Below are positions 51,446 through 59,734 of a stretch of DNA of 64,000 bases, in pieces. The translations under genes and the position numbers were made by a program. Positions within the stretch are counted from its first letter, which is position 1. Each line of letters begins with the position of its first letter. This DNA comes from Zeimonas sp036675585 (lineage in GTDB: Bacteria; Pseudomonadota; Gammaproteobacteria; Burkholderiales; Burkholderiaceae_E): NCBI GenBank assembly GCA_036675585.1, contig JAKFES010000042.1, forward strand, positions 1 to 64,000, given 5' to 3'. The notes under the pieces are model-generated. The model searched no databases. It was not told where the DNA came from and saw nothing but the letters and a program-made list of their open reading frames with translations.

Positions 51446-52348
51446 TCAGTCGGTCTCGATGCCGAGCCGCTCGAGAACGCCCTGGAACTGCTCGTGGCTC
51501 GAGAACGCGATGGTGAGCTTTCCCCGTCCCTTCGCCGTCGCGCGCAGCGTGACCGGCGTGGCGAGCGCATCGGCGATCCGGTCCTGCAGGCGCTGCAGAT
51601 CGCGGTCGGGTGCCGCGCGCCGGCGCGCCGATTCATCGTGCGCTGCCGCGGCCTCGGCGAGCGTCTTCTGCACGAGCTGCTCGGTTTCGCGCACCGACAG
51701 GCGCTTGTCGACGACGCGATGCGCGAGCAGGATCTGATCGGCGGGGTCGAGCGCGAGCAGCGCGCGCGCATGGCCCATGTCGATGTCTCCGGCCAGCAGC
51801 ATCGTCTGCACCGGCTCGGCGAGGTGGAGCAGCCGCAGCAGGTTCGACGTCGCGCTGCGCGAGCGGCCCAGCGCCTCGGCCGCCTGTTCGTGCGAATAGC
51901 CGAACTCGGTGGTCAAGCGCCGGATCGCCTGCGCCTGCTCGAGCGGGTTGAGGTCTTCGCGCTGCAGGTTCTCGATCAGCGCCATCGCGAGCGCCTGCGC
52001 GTCGGAGACCTCGCGCACGACCACCGGCACTTCGGACAGGCCCGCGATGCGGGCCGCGCGGAATCGGCGCTCGCCCGCGATGATCTCCCAGCGCACCCCG
52101 TCGATCGGACGCACGACGATCGGCTGCATCAGGCCGTGCCCGCGGATCGAGGCGGCGAGTTCCTGCAGCGACGATTCGTCCATCCGCGTGCGCGGCTGGT
52201 AGCGGCCCGGCTGCATCGCATCGAGCGGCAGCGAACGGATCGGCTCGTCGCCGCGCGACGCCGGCGCGGCGGACGGTTCGTCGCCGCCGAGCAACGCATC
52301 GAGCCCGCGCCCGAGTCCCTTGGCGCGCAGTTTGGTGATCTTGCTCAT
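51446..52348 (-). CDS. parB: chromosome partitioning protein ParB
   Basis: 300 residues. N-terminal GLGRGLDALLG, the CTP-binding/ParB box (PGRYQPRTRMDESSLQELAASI, and the GERRFRAARIAGL motif), then the HTH (YSHEQAAEALGRSRSATSNLLRLLHL) that binds parS, and a C-terminal dimer domain. It loads on parS as a sliding clamp and drives origin segregation. The start overlaps the parA stop (ATGA). Four probable parS sites lie 4 to 6 kb away. Confidence 0.96.
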   Translation of the reverse strand: MSKITKLRAKGLGRGLDALLGGDEPSAAPASRGDEPIRSLPLDAMQPGRYQPRTRMDESSLQELAASIRGHGLMQPIVVRPIDGVRWEIIAGERRFRAARIAGLSEVPVVVREVSDAQALAMALIENLQREDLNPLEQAQAIRRLTTEFGYSHEQAAEALGRSRSATSNLLRLLHLAEPVQTMLLAGDIDMGHARALLALDPADQILLAHRVVDKRLSVRETEQLVQKTLAEAAAAHDESARRRAAPDRDLQRLQDRIADALATPVTLRATAKGRGKLTIAFSSHEQFQGVLERLGIETD

Positions 52349-53367
52349 CGGGAAGTCTCCGGCGAGTCGTGAGCGGACGAGTTCGAGGGGGAGGGCAATT
52401 CGGCGTCGTGCGCATTGGTCGATCGCGCGACCTGCGCGACGCCGGTTGCCGGCGGCGGTGCCGAATCGGCCCGGGGGGGTGCCGCGGCGCGCGTGCGCTG
52501 CGACCAGTCGCGCACGCGTTCGACGAGCTCGCGGCCGAACTCCAGGTACGCGCGCGAGCCTTTCGAATGCGGATCGAAGACGAGCCCCGGCAGCCCGTAG
52601 CTCGGCGCTTCGGCCAGACGGACGTTGCGCGGAATGATCGTGCGGAACACCTTGTCGCCGAAATGCTGCTCGAGTTGCGCCGAGACCTGCTGGGTGAGCG
52701 TCACGCGCGGATCGAACATCACGCGCAGCAGCCCGATGACCTGCAGATCCGGATTGAAGTTGGCGTGCACTTTCTTGATCGTGTTGACCAGGTCGGACAA
52801 GCCCTCGAGCGCGAAGTACTCGCATTGCATCGGGATGACGACGCCGTGCGCGGCGCAGAACCCGTTGAGCGTGAGCAGCGACAGCGACGGCGGGCAATCG
52901 ATCAGCACGAAGTCGTACTGGTCGATCACCGCCTCGAGCGCGTCCTTGAGCCGGGATTCCCGCGCGTCGAAATCGACCAGATCGAGCTCGGCACCCGCCA
53001 GATCACGGTTCGACGGGAGCACCGCATAGCCGCCGCCCTCGGACCACTGCGTCGCTTCGACGACGTCGCACAGCCCGATCAGCACCTGGTAGACCGAGCG
53101 CTTGAGCGAGCGCTTTTCGATGCCGCTGCCCATTGTCGCGTTGCCCTGCGGGTCGAGATCGACGAGCAGCGTGCGCTGGCCATGGCGGCCGAGCGCCGCG
53201 GCGAGGTTCACCGAGGTGGTCGTCTTGCCGACGCCTCCCTTCTGGTTTGCAACGACGAAGATCTTCGGAGGTCGATGTGGGCGCCCGCTCTCGCCACTTT
53301 GTGTACGGGCGCTCGCTGTTGCTTCCGTCGTCGGGGCTGGTTGTTCGGCGGGCGCCTCGTCGGTCAT
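52345..53367 (-). CDS. parA: chromosome partitioning ATPase ParA (Soj)
   Basis: 340 residues from ATG 53367. The body starts after a 44-residue Pro/Ala/Thr-rich leader: the deviant Walker A is VVANQKGGVGKTTTSVNLA, then LLVDLDPQGNATMGSG and DFVLIDCPPSLSLLTLNG. It ends with a further Ala/Pro-rich tail (about 40 residues). Both extensions are longer than in Soj of well-studied species. Its start overlaps the rsmG stop; gene order rsmG-parA-parB is conserved. Confidence 0.94.
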   Translation of the reverse strand: MTDEAPAEQPAPTTEATASARTQSGESGRPHRPPKIFVVANQKGGVGKTTTSVNLAAALGRHGQRTLLVDLDPQGNATMGSGIEKRSLKRSVYQVLIGLCDVVEATQWSEGGGYAVLPSNRDLAGAELDLVDFDARESRLKDALEAVIDQYDFVLIDCPPSLSLLTLNGFCAAHGVVIPMQCEYFALEGLSDLVNTIKKVHANFNPDLQVIGLLRVMFDPRVTLTQQVSAQLEQHFGDKVFRTIIPRNVRLAEAPSYGLPGLVFDPHSKGSRAYLEFGRELVERVRDWSQRTRAAAPPRADSAPPPATGVAQVARSTNAHDAELPSPSNSSAHDSPETSR

Positions 53368-54113
53368 CGACCCTCTCCTTCGGCGTTCGCCGCTGGTTTC
53401 GTTTGCGTCGCGTCGTGCTCGTGCTGCAACAGGACCAGCGTTCGCCGCGCATCGAGCTCGGGCACTTCGACCGGGAGTACCGCCTCGATGCTCCAGCCCT
53501 GGTCGAGGCCCGAGGCTTCCTCGTCGCGGACGGCCGCTTTCATGGCGGCGACGACGGTATGCGCTTGCACGAGAGGGGCGATCGCCCGAGCGTAATCGCC
53601 GAGCGACGCGAAGGCGCGGCAGACGATCGCATCGGGCCCTTCGCCCGCTGCCGGAAGCGGCAGCGCCTCGACCCGCTGTTGGCAAACTTCCACATTGGTA
53701 AGCGCCAACTCCGCTGCAACCTGTCGCAGGAATGCCGCCTTCTTGCCGACCGGCTCGACCAGCAGAAAATCGACGTCGGGCCACAGCACGGCCAGGACGA
53801 CGCCAGGCAGCCCGCCTCCGCTTCCGACGTCGACCACGCGGGGACGTCGTCGGCGCGGGTGTGCTCCGGCCTTGGCTTCGAGCCTGGCGCGCAGCACGGG
53901 TGCGATCGCGGCACTATCGAACACATGCTGGACGAGCATCGCATCGGGGTCGCGTACCGCGGTGAGGTTGTACGCACGGTTCCACCGGGCGAGCAACGCG
54001 ACGAAGTCGACGAGCTTGTCGGTGAGCGCTCGCTGCTCGGCTTCGTCCGACGGCAGAACAGCCAGCGTAGCCAGCGCGGCGCGTACGCGCAGGGCCGCTG
54101 CCTCACGCTGCAC
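53364..54113 (-). CDS. rsmG: 16S rRNA m7G527 methyltransferase
   Basis: 249 residues from GTG 54113, overlapping mnmG by 11 bases. SAM-binding motif VVDVGSGGGLPGVVLAVLWP, and WNRAYNLTAVRDPDAMLVQHVFDS near the start is standard for RsmG/GidB. It methylates G527 in 16S rRNA; loss often gives low-level streptomycin resistance. The ~20-residue C-terminal extension (QTKPAANAEGEGR) is not conserved. Confidence 0.95.
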   Translation of the reverse strand: MQREAAALRVRAALATLAVLPSDEAEQRALTDKLVDFVALLARWNRAYNLTAVRDPDAMLVQHVFDSAAIAPVLRARLEAKAGAHPRRRRPRVVDVGSGGGLPGVVLAVLWPDVDFLLVEPVGKKAAFLRQVAAELALTNVEVCQQRVEALPLPAAGEGPDAIVCRAFASLGDYARAIAPLVQAHTVVAAMKAAVRDEEASGLDQGWSIEAVLPVEVPELDARRTLVLLQHEHDATQTKPAANAEGEGR

Positions 54114-56022
54114 GCCGACCGCCGCCTCCCGTCGGGCTGCGCTCGTCGTGGCGCTTCTTCAGATGCACGAGCAGCAGCGAGATCGCGGCCGGCGTGACGC
54201 CGGAGATCCGCGCCGCCTGGCCGACGGTTTCCGGACGCTGCTGCGTCAGTCGCTGGCGCACTTCGATCGAAAGCCCGCGCACCGACGCATAGTCGAAGTC
54301 CGCCGGGATGGCGAACTGCTCGTTGCGCTCGTTGCGTGCGATCTCGACCTGCTGGCGCGCGATGTATCCGGCGTACTTCAGTTGGATCGCGACCTGGTCG
54401 GCGACCTGCGGATCGGCGGGCGCCGCGCCGCCGAAGGCCGCGAGCGTCTCGTAATCGACGTCGGGCCGGCGCAGCAGATCGGCCAGCGAAACGTCGCGCT
54501 CGAGCGGATGCCCGAGCAATTCGGTGGCGCGCTCCGGCGAGAGCGTCGCGGGGTGAACCCGGTGCGCACGAAGCCGCTGCAGTTCGCGTTCGATGGCCTC
54601 GCGCTTTCGTTCGAACGCCGCCCAGCGCGCGTCGTCGACGCAGCCGAGTTCGCGCCCGATCGGCGTCAGACGCAGGTCGGCATTGTCCTCGCGCAGGCTC
54701 AATCGGTATTCGGCGCGGCTCGTGAACATCCGGTACGGCTCGGAGACGCCGCGCGTGATCAGGTCATCGACGAGCACGCCGAGATAGGCCTCGTCGCGGC
54801 GCGGGCACCAGGCGTCGCGCCCCTGGACCTGCAGCGCCGCGTTCAGGCCGGCGAGCAGCCCTTGCGCCGCGGCCTCTTCGTATCCCGTCGTCCCGTTGAT
54901 CTGGCCGGCGAAGAACAGACCGCCGATCGCGCGTGTTTCCAGCGAGCGCCTGAGCGCCCGCGGATCGAAATAGTCGTACTCGATCGCGTAGCCGGGCCGA
55001 AGCAGATGCGCCCGCTCGAGCCCCGCAATCGAGCGCACGAGATCGATCTGCACGTCGAAGGGCAGGCTCGTCGACACGCCATTCGGATAGAACTCGTTCG
55101 TCGTCAGCCCCTCGGGCTCGAGGAAGATCTGATGCGAATCCTTGCCGGCGAAGCGCTGGATCTTGTCCTCGATCGACGGGCAGTAGCGTGGACCGATGCC
55201 GTCGATGACGCCCGTATACAGCGGACTGCGATCGAGGCCGCCGCGAATGATCTCGTGCGTGCGCGCGTTGGTATGCGTGACCCAGCAGGGAACCTGACGC
55301 GGATGCGCCTCGGCGCGGCCGAGAAACGAGAAAACGGGCACCGGATCGAGGTCGCCCGGCTGTTCCTCGCAGCGGGCGAAATCGATCGTGCGCCCGTCGA
55401 TCCGCGGCGGAGTACCCGTTTTCAGCCGACCCTGCGGCAGATTCAATTCCTTCAGCCGCTGCGCGAGCGAAACCGACGGCGGATCGCCTGCACGGCCGGC
55501 CGAATAATGGGAGAGCCCGACGTGCACCAGACCGTTCAGGAACGTTCCCGCGGTCAGCACGACTGCCTTCCCGCGGAATCGAACACCGAGCTGGGTGACT
55601 GCGCCGGCGACGCGATCGCCTTCGAGGATCAGATCGTCGACCGCCTGCTGGAACAGCCACAGGTTCGGCTGGCGTTCCAGCCGCGTACGAATGGCCTGGC
55701 GATAGAGCACGCGATCGGCCTGCGCACGCGTCGCGCGTACCGCCGGCCCTTTGCTCGCGTTCAGGATACGGAACTGGATACCGGCCTCGTCGGTCGCCGC
55801 CGCCATCGCGCCACCCAGTGCGTCGACCTCCTTCACCAGATGCCCCTTGCCGATCCCGCCGATCGACGGGTTGCACGACATCTGCCCGAGCGTCTCGATG
55901 CTGTGCGTCAGCAACAGCGTCCGGGCGCCCGTCCGGGCGGCCGCCAGCGCGGCTTCCGTGCCCGCATGCCCGCCGCCGACGACGATCACGTCGAAATGCT
56001 GCGGGTAGTCGATGGAATGCAT
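54103..56022 (-). CDS. mnmG: tRNA uridine-5-carboxymethylaminomethyl modification enzyme MnmG
   Basis: 639 residues from ATG 56022. N-terminal FAD motif FDVIVVGGGHAGTEAALAAAR, GQMSCNPSIGGIGKGHLVKEVDALGG, the GTFLNGLVHVG motif and C-terminal PATLSPERATELLGHP, QLKYAGYIARQQ, GLSIEVRQRLTQQRPETVGQAARISGVTPAAISLLLVHL (the MnmE-binding helices). It acts with MnmE on wobble U34. Start selected because the residues before it in the open frame lack family similarity. Gene leads rsmG-parA-parB. Confidence 0.97.
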   Translation of the reverse strand: MHSIDYPQHFDVIVVGGGHAGTEAALAAARTGARTLLLTHSIETLGQMSCNPSIGGIGKGHLVKEVDALGGAMAAATDEAGIQFRILNASKGPAVRATRAQADRVLYRQAIRTRLERQPNLWLFQQAVDDLILEGDRVAGAVTQLGVRFRGKAVVLTAGTFLNGLVHVGLSHYSAGRAGDPPSVSLAQRLKELNLPQGRLKTGTPPRIDGRTIDFARCEEQPGDLDPVPVFSFLGRAEAHPRQVPCWVTHTNARTHEIIRGGLDRSPLYTGVIDGIGPRYCPSIEDKIQRFAGKDSHQIFLEPEGLTTNEFYPNGVSTSLPFDVQIDLVRSIAGLERAHLLRPGYAIEYDYFDPRALRRSLETRAIGGLFFAGQINGTTGYEEAAAQGLLAGLNAALQVQGRDAWCPRRDEAYLGVLVDDLITRGVSEPYRMFTSRAEYRLSLREDNADLRLTPIGRELGCVDDARWAAFERKREAIERELQRLRAHRVHPATLSPERATELLGHPLERDVSLADLLRRPDVDYETLAAFGGAAPADPQVADQVAIQLKYAGYIARQQVEIARNERNEQFAIPADFDYASVRGLSIEVRQRLTQQRPETVGQAARISGVTPAAISLLLVHLKKRHDERSPTGGGGRRAA

Positions 56023-56122
56023 CGGGTTCGGGACCTTCGGAAGAAGCCAAGCCGCGGGAGCGCTCGCCGCGATCGACCCGAGGCGCGCTGCTGCCGTGAA
56101 GCGGAGCGGAATTCGAGGGCGA

Positions 56123-56128
56123 ATTATA
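56123..56128 (-). promoter_or_regulatory. -10 box of the mnmG-rsmG-parAB operon promoter
   Basis: Minus-strand TATAAT, perfect -10 consensus, in TTATAATTCG. No good -35 is seen at 17 bases. It would start transcription near 56116, about 94 bases before the mnmG ATG. The first parS site is about 50 bases upstream, so ParB spreading could reach this promoter. Confidence 0.55.
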
Positions 56129-56177
56129 AGCCGCCCCGCGCTCTGCGATCGGGAGAGCGACGGACTAAGACCGGTAC

Positions 56178-56191
56178 GTTCCACGTGAAAC
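56178..56191. other. parS site 1
   Basis: GTTCCACGTGAAAC, the inner 14 bases of the bacterial parS consensus, as bound by ParB. Flanking bases are C and G instead of T and A, so it is a near-consensus site. The ParB gene is 4 kb away. Confidence 0.85.
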
Positions 56192-56217
56192 GCTTCGATC
56201 GCCCCGTCCTGGGTCTC

Positions 56218-56231
56218 GTTTCACGTGGAAC
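56218..56231. other. parS site 2 (inverted orientation)
   Basis: GTTTCACGTGGAAC, the reverse complement of the site 1 core, 40 bases from site 1. It is in the mnmG upstream gap. Confidence 0.85.
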
Positions 56232-56351
56232 AGGCCCGCTCGAAACGCCCAGCCCTTCCCCGACCGAACGACCCCGTCGGTCGGCGCCGATTGCGCCGGC
56301 CCACCGCCCCCCGCGCCACGTCGCTATCGTCCTATGCGAGAAGCCCACGGC

Positions 56352-56365
56352 GTTCCACGTGAAAC
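56352..56365. other. parS site 3
   Basis: GTTCCACGTGAAAC, identical core to site 1, with a G flank on both sides. It is 135 bases from site 2, in the same gap. Confidence 0.85.
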
Positions 56366-56565
56366 GCTGGGTAAATCGAGAATCCGGCACGCGGGCGCAG
56401 CGACGTTCGCGCCGCGCGGTGCTCGCGCGGAAAACAACGGCCGTCCGCCTTTTCCCAACCACCACCGTCGCAGACCCAAGGCACTGCGACCCTCGGCCTT
56501 GGAGACAAAAACCGAGCCGCAGTACAGAATATCCCGCTACATACGATGCCCACCACGGAGCGGCC

Positions 56566-56766
56566 ATGAAAATCAACGTCGGCAACCTGGATCGCTGGAT
56601 CCGAATCGCAGCCGGGCTCGTTCTGATCGCACTGGCCGTTTCCGGCACGATCGGGGTCTGGGGCTGGATCGGCGTCGTGCCGCTCGCGACCGGATTGTTC
56701 CGCACCTGCCCCGTGTACGCAGTGCTCGGGATGAGCACCTGTCCGCTCGAAAGACCGCGGGGTTGA
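56566..56766 (+). CDS. DUF2892-family inner membrane protein
   Basis: 66 residues, MKINVGNLDRWIRIAAGLVL, one broad hydrophobic segment and the conserved LFRTCPVYAVLGMSTCPLE end with two Cys. This family (YgaP membrane part) is common and often stands alone; no rhodanese is attached. It follows the parS cluster, with its own upstream 540 bases. Confidence 0.85.
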   Translation: MKINVGNLDRWIRIAAGLVLIALAVSGTIGVWGWIGVVPLATGLFRTCPVYAVLGMSTCPLERPRG

Positions 56767-56810
56767 GTTCGGCGCTGGGTTGAGTCCGGCGCGGGGTTGA
56801 GTCTGGCGCG
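56760..56810. repeat. three tandem copies of a 17-base repeat
   Basis: GGGTTGAGTTCGGCGCT, GGGTTGAGTCCGGCGCG and GGGTTGAGTCTGGCGCG follow each other at 56760-56776, 56777-56793 and 56794-56810; the first includes the stop codon of the DUF2892 gene. Each carries TTGAG and GGCGC. A start of a fourth unit (GGG) follows. It is about 90 bases upstream of the end of the FAD oxidoreductase. Confidence 0.85.
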
Positions 56811-56897
56811 GGGCTTGCCGAACGGCACCGGTCGGCGATCGGAGCACGCAGCACCCGCGCTTCGGGTGCGCCCCCCGGGACCAGCCCGCCACGCGAT

Positions 56898-58010
56898 TTA
56901 GCGCGCCCGGTCGAGGAGCTCCCGGACGTACGCCGCAATCGCCAGCGACGCGGTCAGTCCCGGCGACTCGATGCCGAACAGATTGACCAGGCCGGCGACG
57001 CCGTGGCGTTCGGGCCCGTCGATGCGGAAGTCGGCTGCCGGCTCGCCCGCGCCAACGAGCTTCGGACGGATGCCCGCGTACGCCGGGACCAGCCCGTCGG
57101 CGGGCAGCGACGGCCAGTAGGCGCGGATCTGCGGTTCGAAGGCCGCGACTCTCGATGCGTCGACTGCATAATCGATCGCCGATACCCATTCGACGTCCGG
57201 ACCGAAGCGCGCCTGGCCGGCGAGATCGAGCGTCAGATGCACACCGAGCCCGGCTTCGTTGGGCAACGGATAGATGAGCCGGGAGAACGGGGAACGCCCG
57301 CGCAGCGCGAAATAATGGCCCTTGGCCAGGTACAACGGCGGCACCTCTTCCGCTGCAAGACCCGTGATCGCCCGTGCGACCGACTGCGCCGACAGTCCGC
57401 CGGCGTTGATCAGCTCGCGACACTGGACGCGAAGCTCGGCCGCGTCGGCGGCGATGCGCAGCACGAAGCCCTCCGGACACGGCTCGGCACCGACGAAGGC
57501 ACTGGCGACGGCGAGCGAAGCACCTCGATCCTGGGCGTCGCCGAGCAGCGCCCGCATCAGCGCATGGCTGTCGACGATTCCCGTCGATGTCGACCAGAGC
57601 CCCGTCTCGGCCTGCAACCGAGGCTCGAGCGAACGCAGGGCCGAGCCGTCCAGCAGCGGGAGATCGCCCGCCCCACACGCGGTGGCGCGCGCGCGGATCC
57701 GTTCGAGCGCGGGCGCTTGGGAACGATCCGTGGCGACGATCAACTTGCCGCATCGGCGGTGCGCGACGTTGCGCCGCGCACAGTATTCATACAGGCGACG
57801 CGCACCGTCGATGCACAACGCCGCCTTCAGCGAGCCGGGGTCGTAATAGAGCCCGGCGTGGATGACCTCGCTGTTGCGCGAGCTGGTCTGGGTTCCGAAG
57901 GAGACCTCACGCTCGATAAGGACGACTTCGCGCCCGCTCTGAGCGAGCGCACGGGCAATCGCCAGACCGACGACCCCGGCCCCGACGACGACCGTTTCGA
58001 TCCGGTCCAT
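56898..58010 (-). CDS. L-2-hydroxyglutarate oxidase-like FAD protein
   Basis: 370 residues of the DAO superfamily. N-terminal MDRIETVVVGAGVVGLAIARAL and the SSRNSEVIHAGLYYDPGSLKA block (the L2HGDH-type motif HxGxYY) are characteristic of L-2-hydroxyglutarate dehydrogenase/oxidase. INAGGLSAQSVARAITGL and the C-terminal NLFGIESPGLTASLAIAAYV match FAD binding. It likely oxidises a 2-hydroxy acid to the 2-oxoacid with electron transfer to the quinone or to oxygen. It is the last gene of the minus-strand catabolic series; 22 bases separate it from GMC. Confidence 0.85.
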   Translation of the reverse strand: MDRIETVVVGAGVVGLAIARALAQSGREVVLIEREVSFGTQTSSRNSEVIHAGLYYDPGSLKAALCIDGARRLYEYCARRNVAHRRCGKLIVATDRSQAPALERIRARATACGAGDLPLLDGSALRSLEPRLQAETGLWSTSTGIVDSHALMRALLGDAQDRGASLAVASAFVGAEPCPEGFVLRIAADAAELRVQCRELINAGGLSAQSVARAITGLAAEEVPPLYLAKGHYFALRGRSPFSRLIYPLPNEAGLGVHLTLDLAGQARFGPDVEWVSAIDYAVDASRVAAFEPQIRAYWPSLPADGLVPAYAGIRPKLVGAGEPAADFRIDGPERHGVAGLVNLFGIESPGLTASLAIAAYVRELLDRAR

Positions 58011-58031
58011 CGCGCCCGAACGATGAACCCT

Positions 58032-59732
58032 TCAGGCGCCGACCGGATCGGCCGGCTGTTCCACGTGAAACACAGCCTGCAATGCCTCACGGCCCAGCGA
58101 CTTCGCGTCCTCGAGAATCATCTGTGCCGCCTTCTCCGCAATCATCAACGTCGGCGAATTCGTGTTGCCCGACGTGATCGTCGGCATGATCGACGCATCG
58201 GCGATCCGCAAACGGGCGACGCGATGACAGCGCAGCCGGGCATCGACGACGGCTCCGGCGCCCACACCCATGTGACACGTACCGACCGGGTGGAAGATCG
58301 TCGTCCCGATCGCCCCGGCGGCTTCCGCCAGTGCCTCGTCGCTCTGCGCCGCCGCGCCGGGCAAGACCTCGTCCGGCGCGTATCGTGCGAGCGCCGGCGC
58401 GGCCACGATGCGCCGGGTCAACCGCAGCGCCTCGACCGCGACGCGCCGGTCCTCCGCCGTCGACAGATAGTTCGGCGCGATCCTCGGCGCAGCGAACGGA
58501 TCGGGCGAGACGGCGTCGACGCGCCCGCGCGCCGTCGGCTTGAGGTTGCAGACCGACGCGGTGAAAGCCGGGAAGCGATGCAGCGGCTCGCCGAACCGGT
58601 CGAGCGACAGCGGCTGCACGTGATATTCGAGGTTCGGCCGCGCCTGGTCGTCCGCGGACCGAGCGAAGGCGCCGAGCTGACTGGGTGCCATCGTCATCGG
58701 TCCGCGCCGGAACAGCAGGTACTGCAGGCCGATTCCTGCACGGCCGCTCCAACGGCTGGCGCGTTCGTTCAGCGTGGCAACGCCGCGCACCCGATAGATC
58801 ATCCGCAATTGCAGATGATCCTGCAGATTCGCGCCGACGCCCGGCAGCGCGACGCGCGGATCGATCCCGGCGGCGCGCAAGCGCACCGGGTCGCCGACGC
58901 CCGAGCGCTGCAGCAGATGAGGGGTGCCGATGGCGCCGGCCGACAGGATCACCTCGCGATCACAAAGTGCATACTTGCTCTCGCCGGAAGGCCCGCCAAT
59001 TCGATACTCGACGCCTTCGACTCGGGGCACCTCGCCGTCGGACAGGCGAAGCCGCATCGCGTGCGCCTGCGTGCGCACGACCAGGTTCGGGCGCTGCAGC
59101 GCCGGCCGCAGGAACGCTTTCGATGCGTTCCAGCGGATACCGCGCCGCTGATTCACGTCGAAATACCCGCAGCCGAAATTATCCCCGCGGTTGAAATCGT
59201 CGGTGCGCGCAATCCCGCTTTGCGCCGCCGCGTCGCGGAACGCATCGAGGATCTCCCAGCGCAAGCGCTGTCGTTCGACCCGCCATTCGCCGCCGTGCCC
59301 GTGCAGCGGGTCGTCGGTCCCGCCATCGCGCGACCAGTGGTTCTCGTGGCGCAGAAAGAAGGGAAGCACTTCGTCCCACGTCCACCCGTCGTTGCCGGCG
59401 GCGGCCCACGCGTCGTAATCGCCGCGCTGGCCGCGCATGTAGATCATCCCGTTGATCGACGAGCATCCGCCGAAACCCTTGCCCCTCGGGTAGCCGATCG
59501 TGCGACCGCCGAGCCCCGCTTCGGCTTCGGTCCGGTACAACCAGTCGGTTCGGGGGTTCCCGATGCAATACAGGTAACCCACCGGAATGTGGATCCACAG
59601 GTATCGATCCTCGACCCCCGCCTCCAGGAGCAGCACACGGGTGCGCGCATCGGCCGAGAGCCGGTTCGCCAGCAGGCAACCGGCGGTTCCGGCACCGACC
59701 ACGATGTAATCGAAGCGTTCGTCGGTCGGCAC
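58032..59732 (-). CDS. GMC oxidoreductase (choline dehydrogenase family)
   Basis: 566 residues from GTG 59732; a TTG at 59738 would overlap the upstream stop. FAD motif FDYIVVGAGTAGCLLANRLS, then GGRTIGYPRGKGFGGCSSINGMIYMRGQ (GMC signature 1), GAIGTPHLLQRSGVGD (signature 2) and the active-site His region HPVGTCHMGVG, NTNSPTLMIAEKAA. The tail (about 23 residues, VFHVEQPADPVGA) extends past the usual end and is encoded over parS site 4. It oxidises an alcohol to aldehyde, probably with quinone as acceptor. The gene lies after Zn-ADH and aldehyde dehydrogenases. Confidence 0.93.
   Translation of the reverse strand: MPTDERFDYIVVGAGTAGCLLANRLSADARTRVLLLEAGVEDRYLWIHIPVGYLYCIGNPRTDWLYRTEAEAGLGGRTIGYPRGKGFGGCSSINGMIYMRGQRGDYDAWAAAGNDGWTWDEVLPFFLRHENHWSRDGGTDDPLHGHGGEWRVERQRLRWEILDAFRDAAAQSGIARTDDFNRGDNFGCGYFDVNQRRGIRWNASKAFLRPALQRPNLVVRTQAHAMRLRLSDGEVPRVEGVEYRIGGPSGESKYALCDREVILSAGAIGTPHLLQRSGVGDPVRLRAAGIDPRVALPGVGANLQDHLQLRMIYRVRGVATLNERASRWSGRAGIGLQYLLFRRGPMTMAPSQLGAFARSADDQARPNLEYHVQPLSLDRFGEPLHRFPAFTASVCNLKPTARGRVDAVSPDPFAAPRIAPNYLSTAEDRRVAVEALRLTRRIVAAPALARYAPDEVLPGAAAQSDEALAEAAGAIGTTIFHPVGTCHMGVGAGAVVDARLRCHRVARLRIADASIMPTITSGNTNSPTLMIAEKAAQMILEDAKSLGREALQAVFHVEQPADPVGA
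58057..58072. other. parS site 4, inside the 3' end of the GMC gene
   Basis: TGTTCCACGTGAAACA, the perfect 16-base consensus including both flanking bases. It lies within the coding region, reading as VFHVEQ codons. It is 1.7 kb from site 3, and the only full-consensus parS in the window. Confidence 0.9.
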
Positions 59733-59734
59733 GA

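Larger units (their letters stand above)
56023..56565. other. parS-bearing intergenic region upstream of mnmG
   Basis: 540 bases without a gene. It contains the mnmG promoter and three parS sites (56178-56191, 56218-56231, 56352-56365). No group of DnaA boxes, AT-rich unwinding element or other oriC hallmark is visible. Frames open here are explained by the palindromes and GC bias. Confidence 0.7.

Noticed and set aside
53695..56565. Long plus-strand frame leading into the DUF2892 gene
   Set aside because: It is the antisense of mnmG; only the last 66 codons from ATG 56566 form a real small protein.
56023..56565. oriC in the mnmG upstream gap
   Set aside because: parS sites are clear but no TTATCCACA-type boxes or AT-rich element are visible there.
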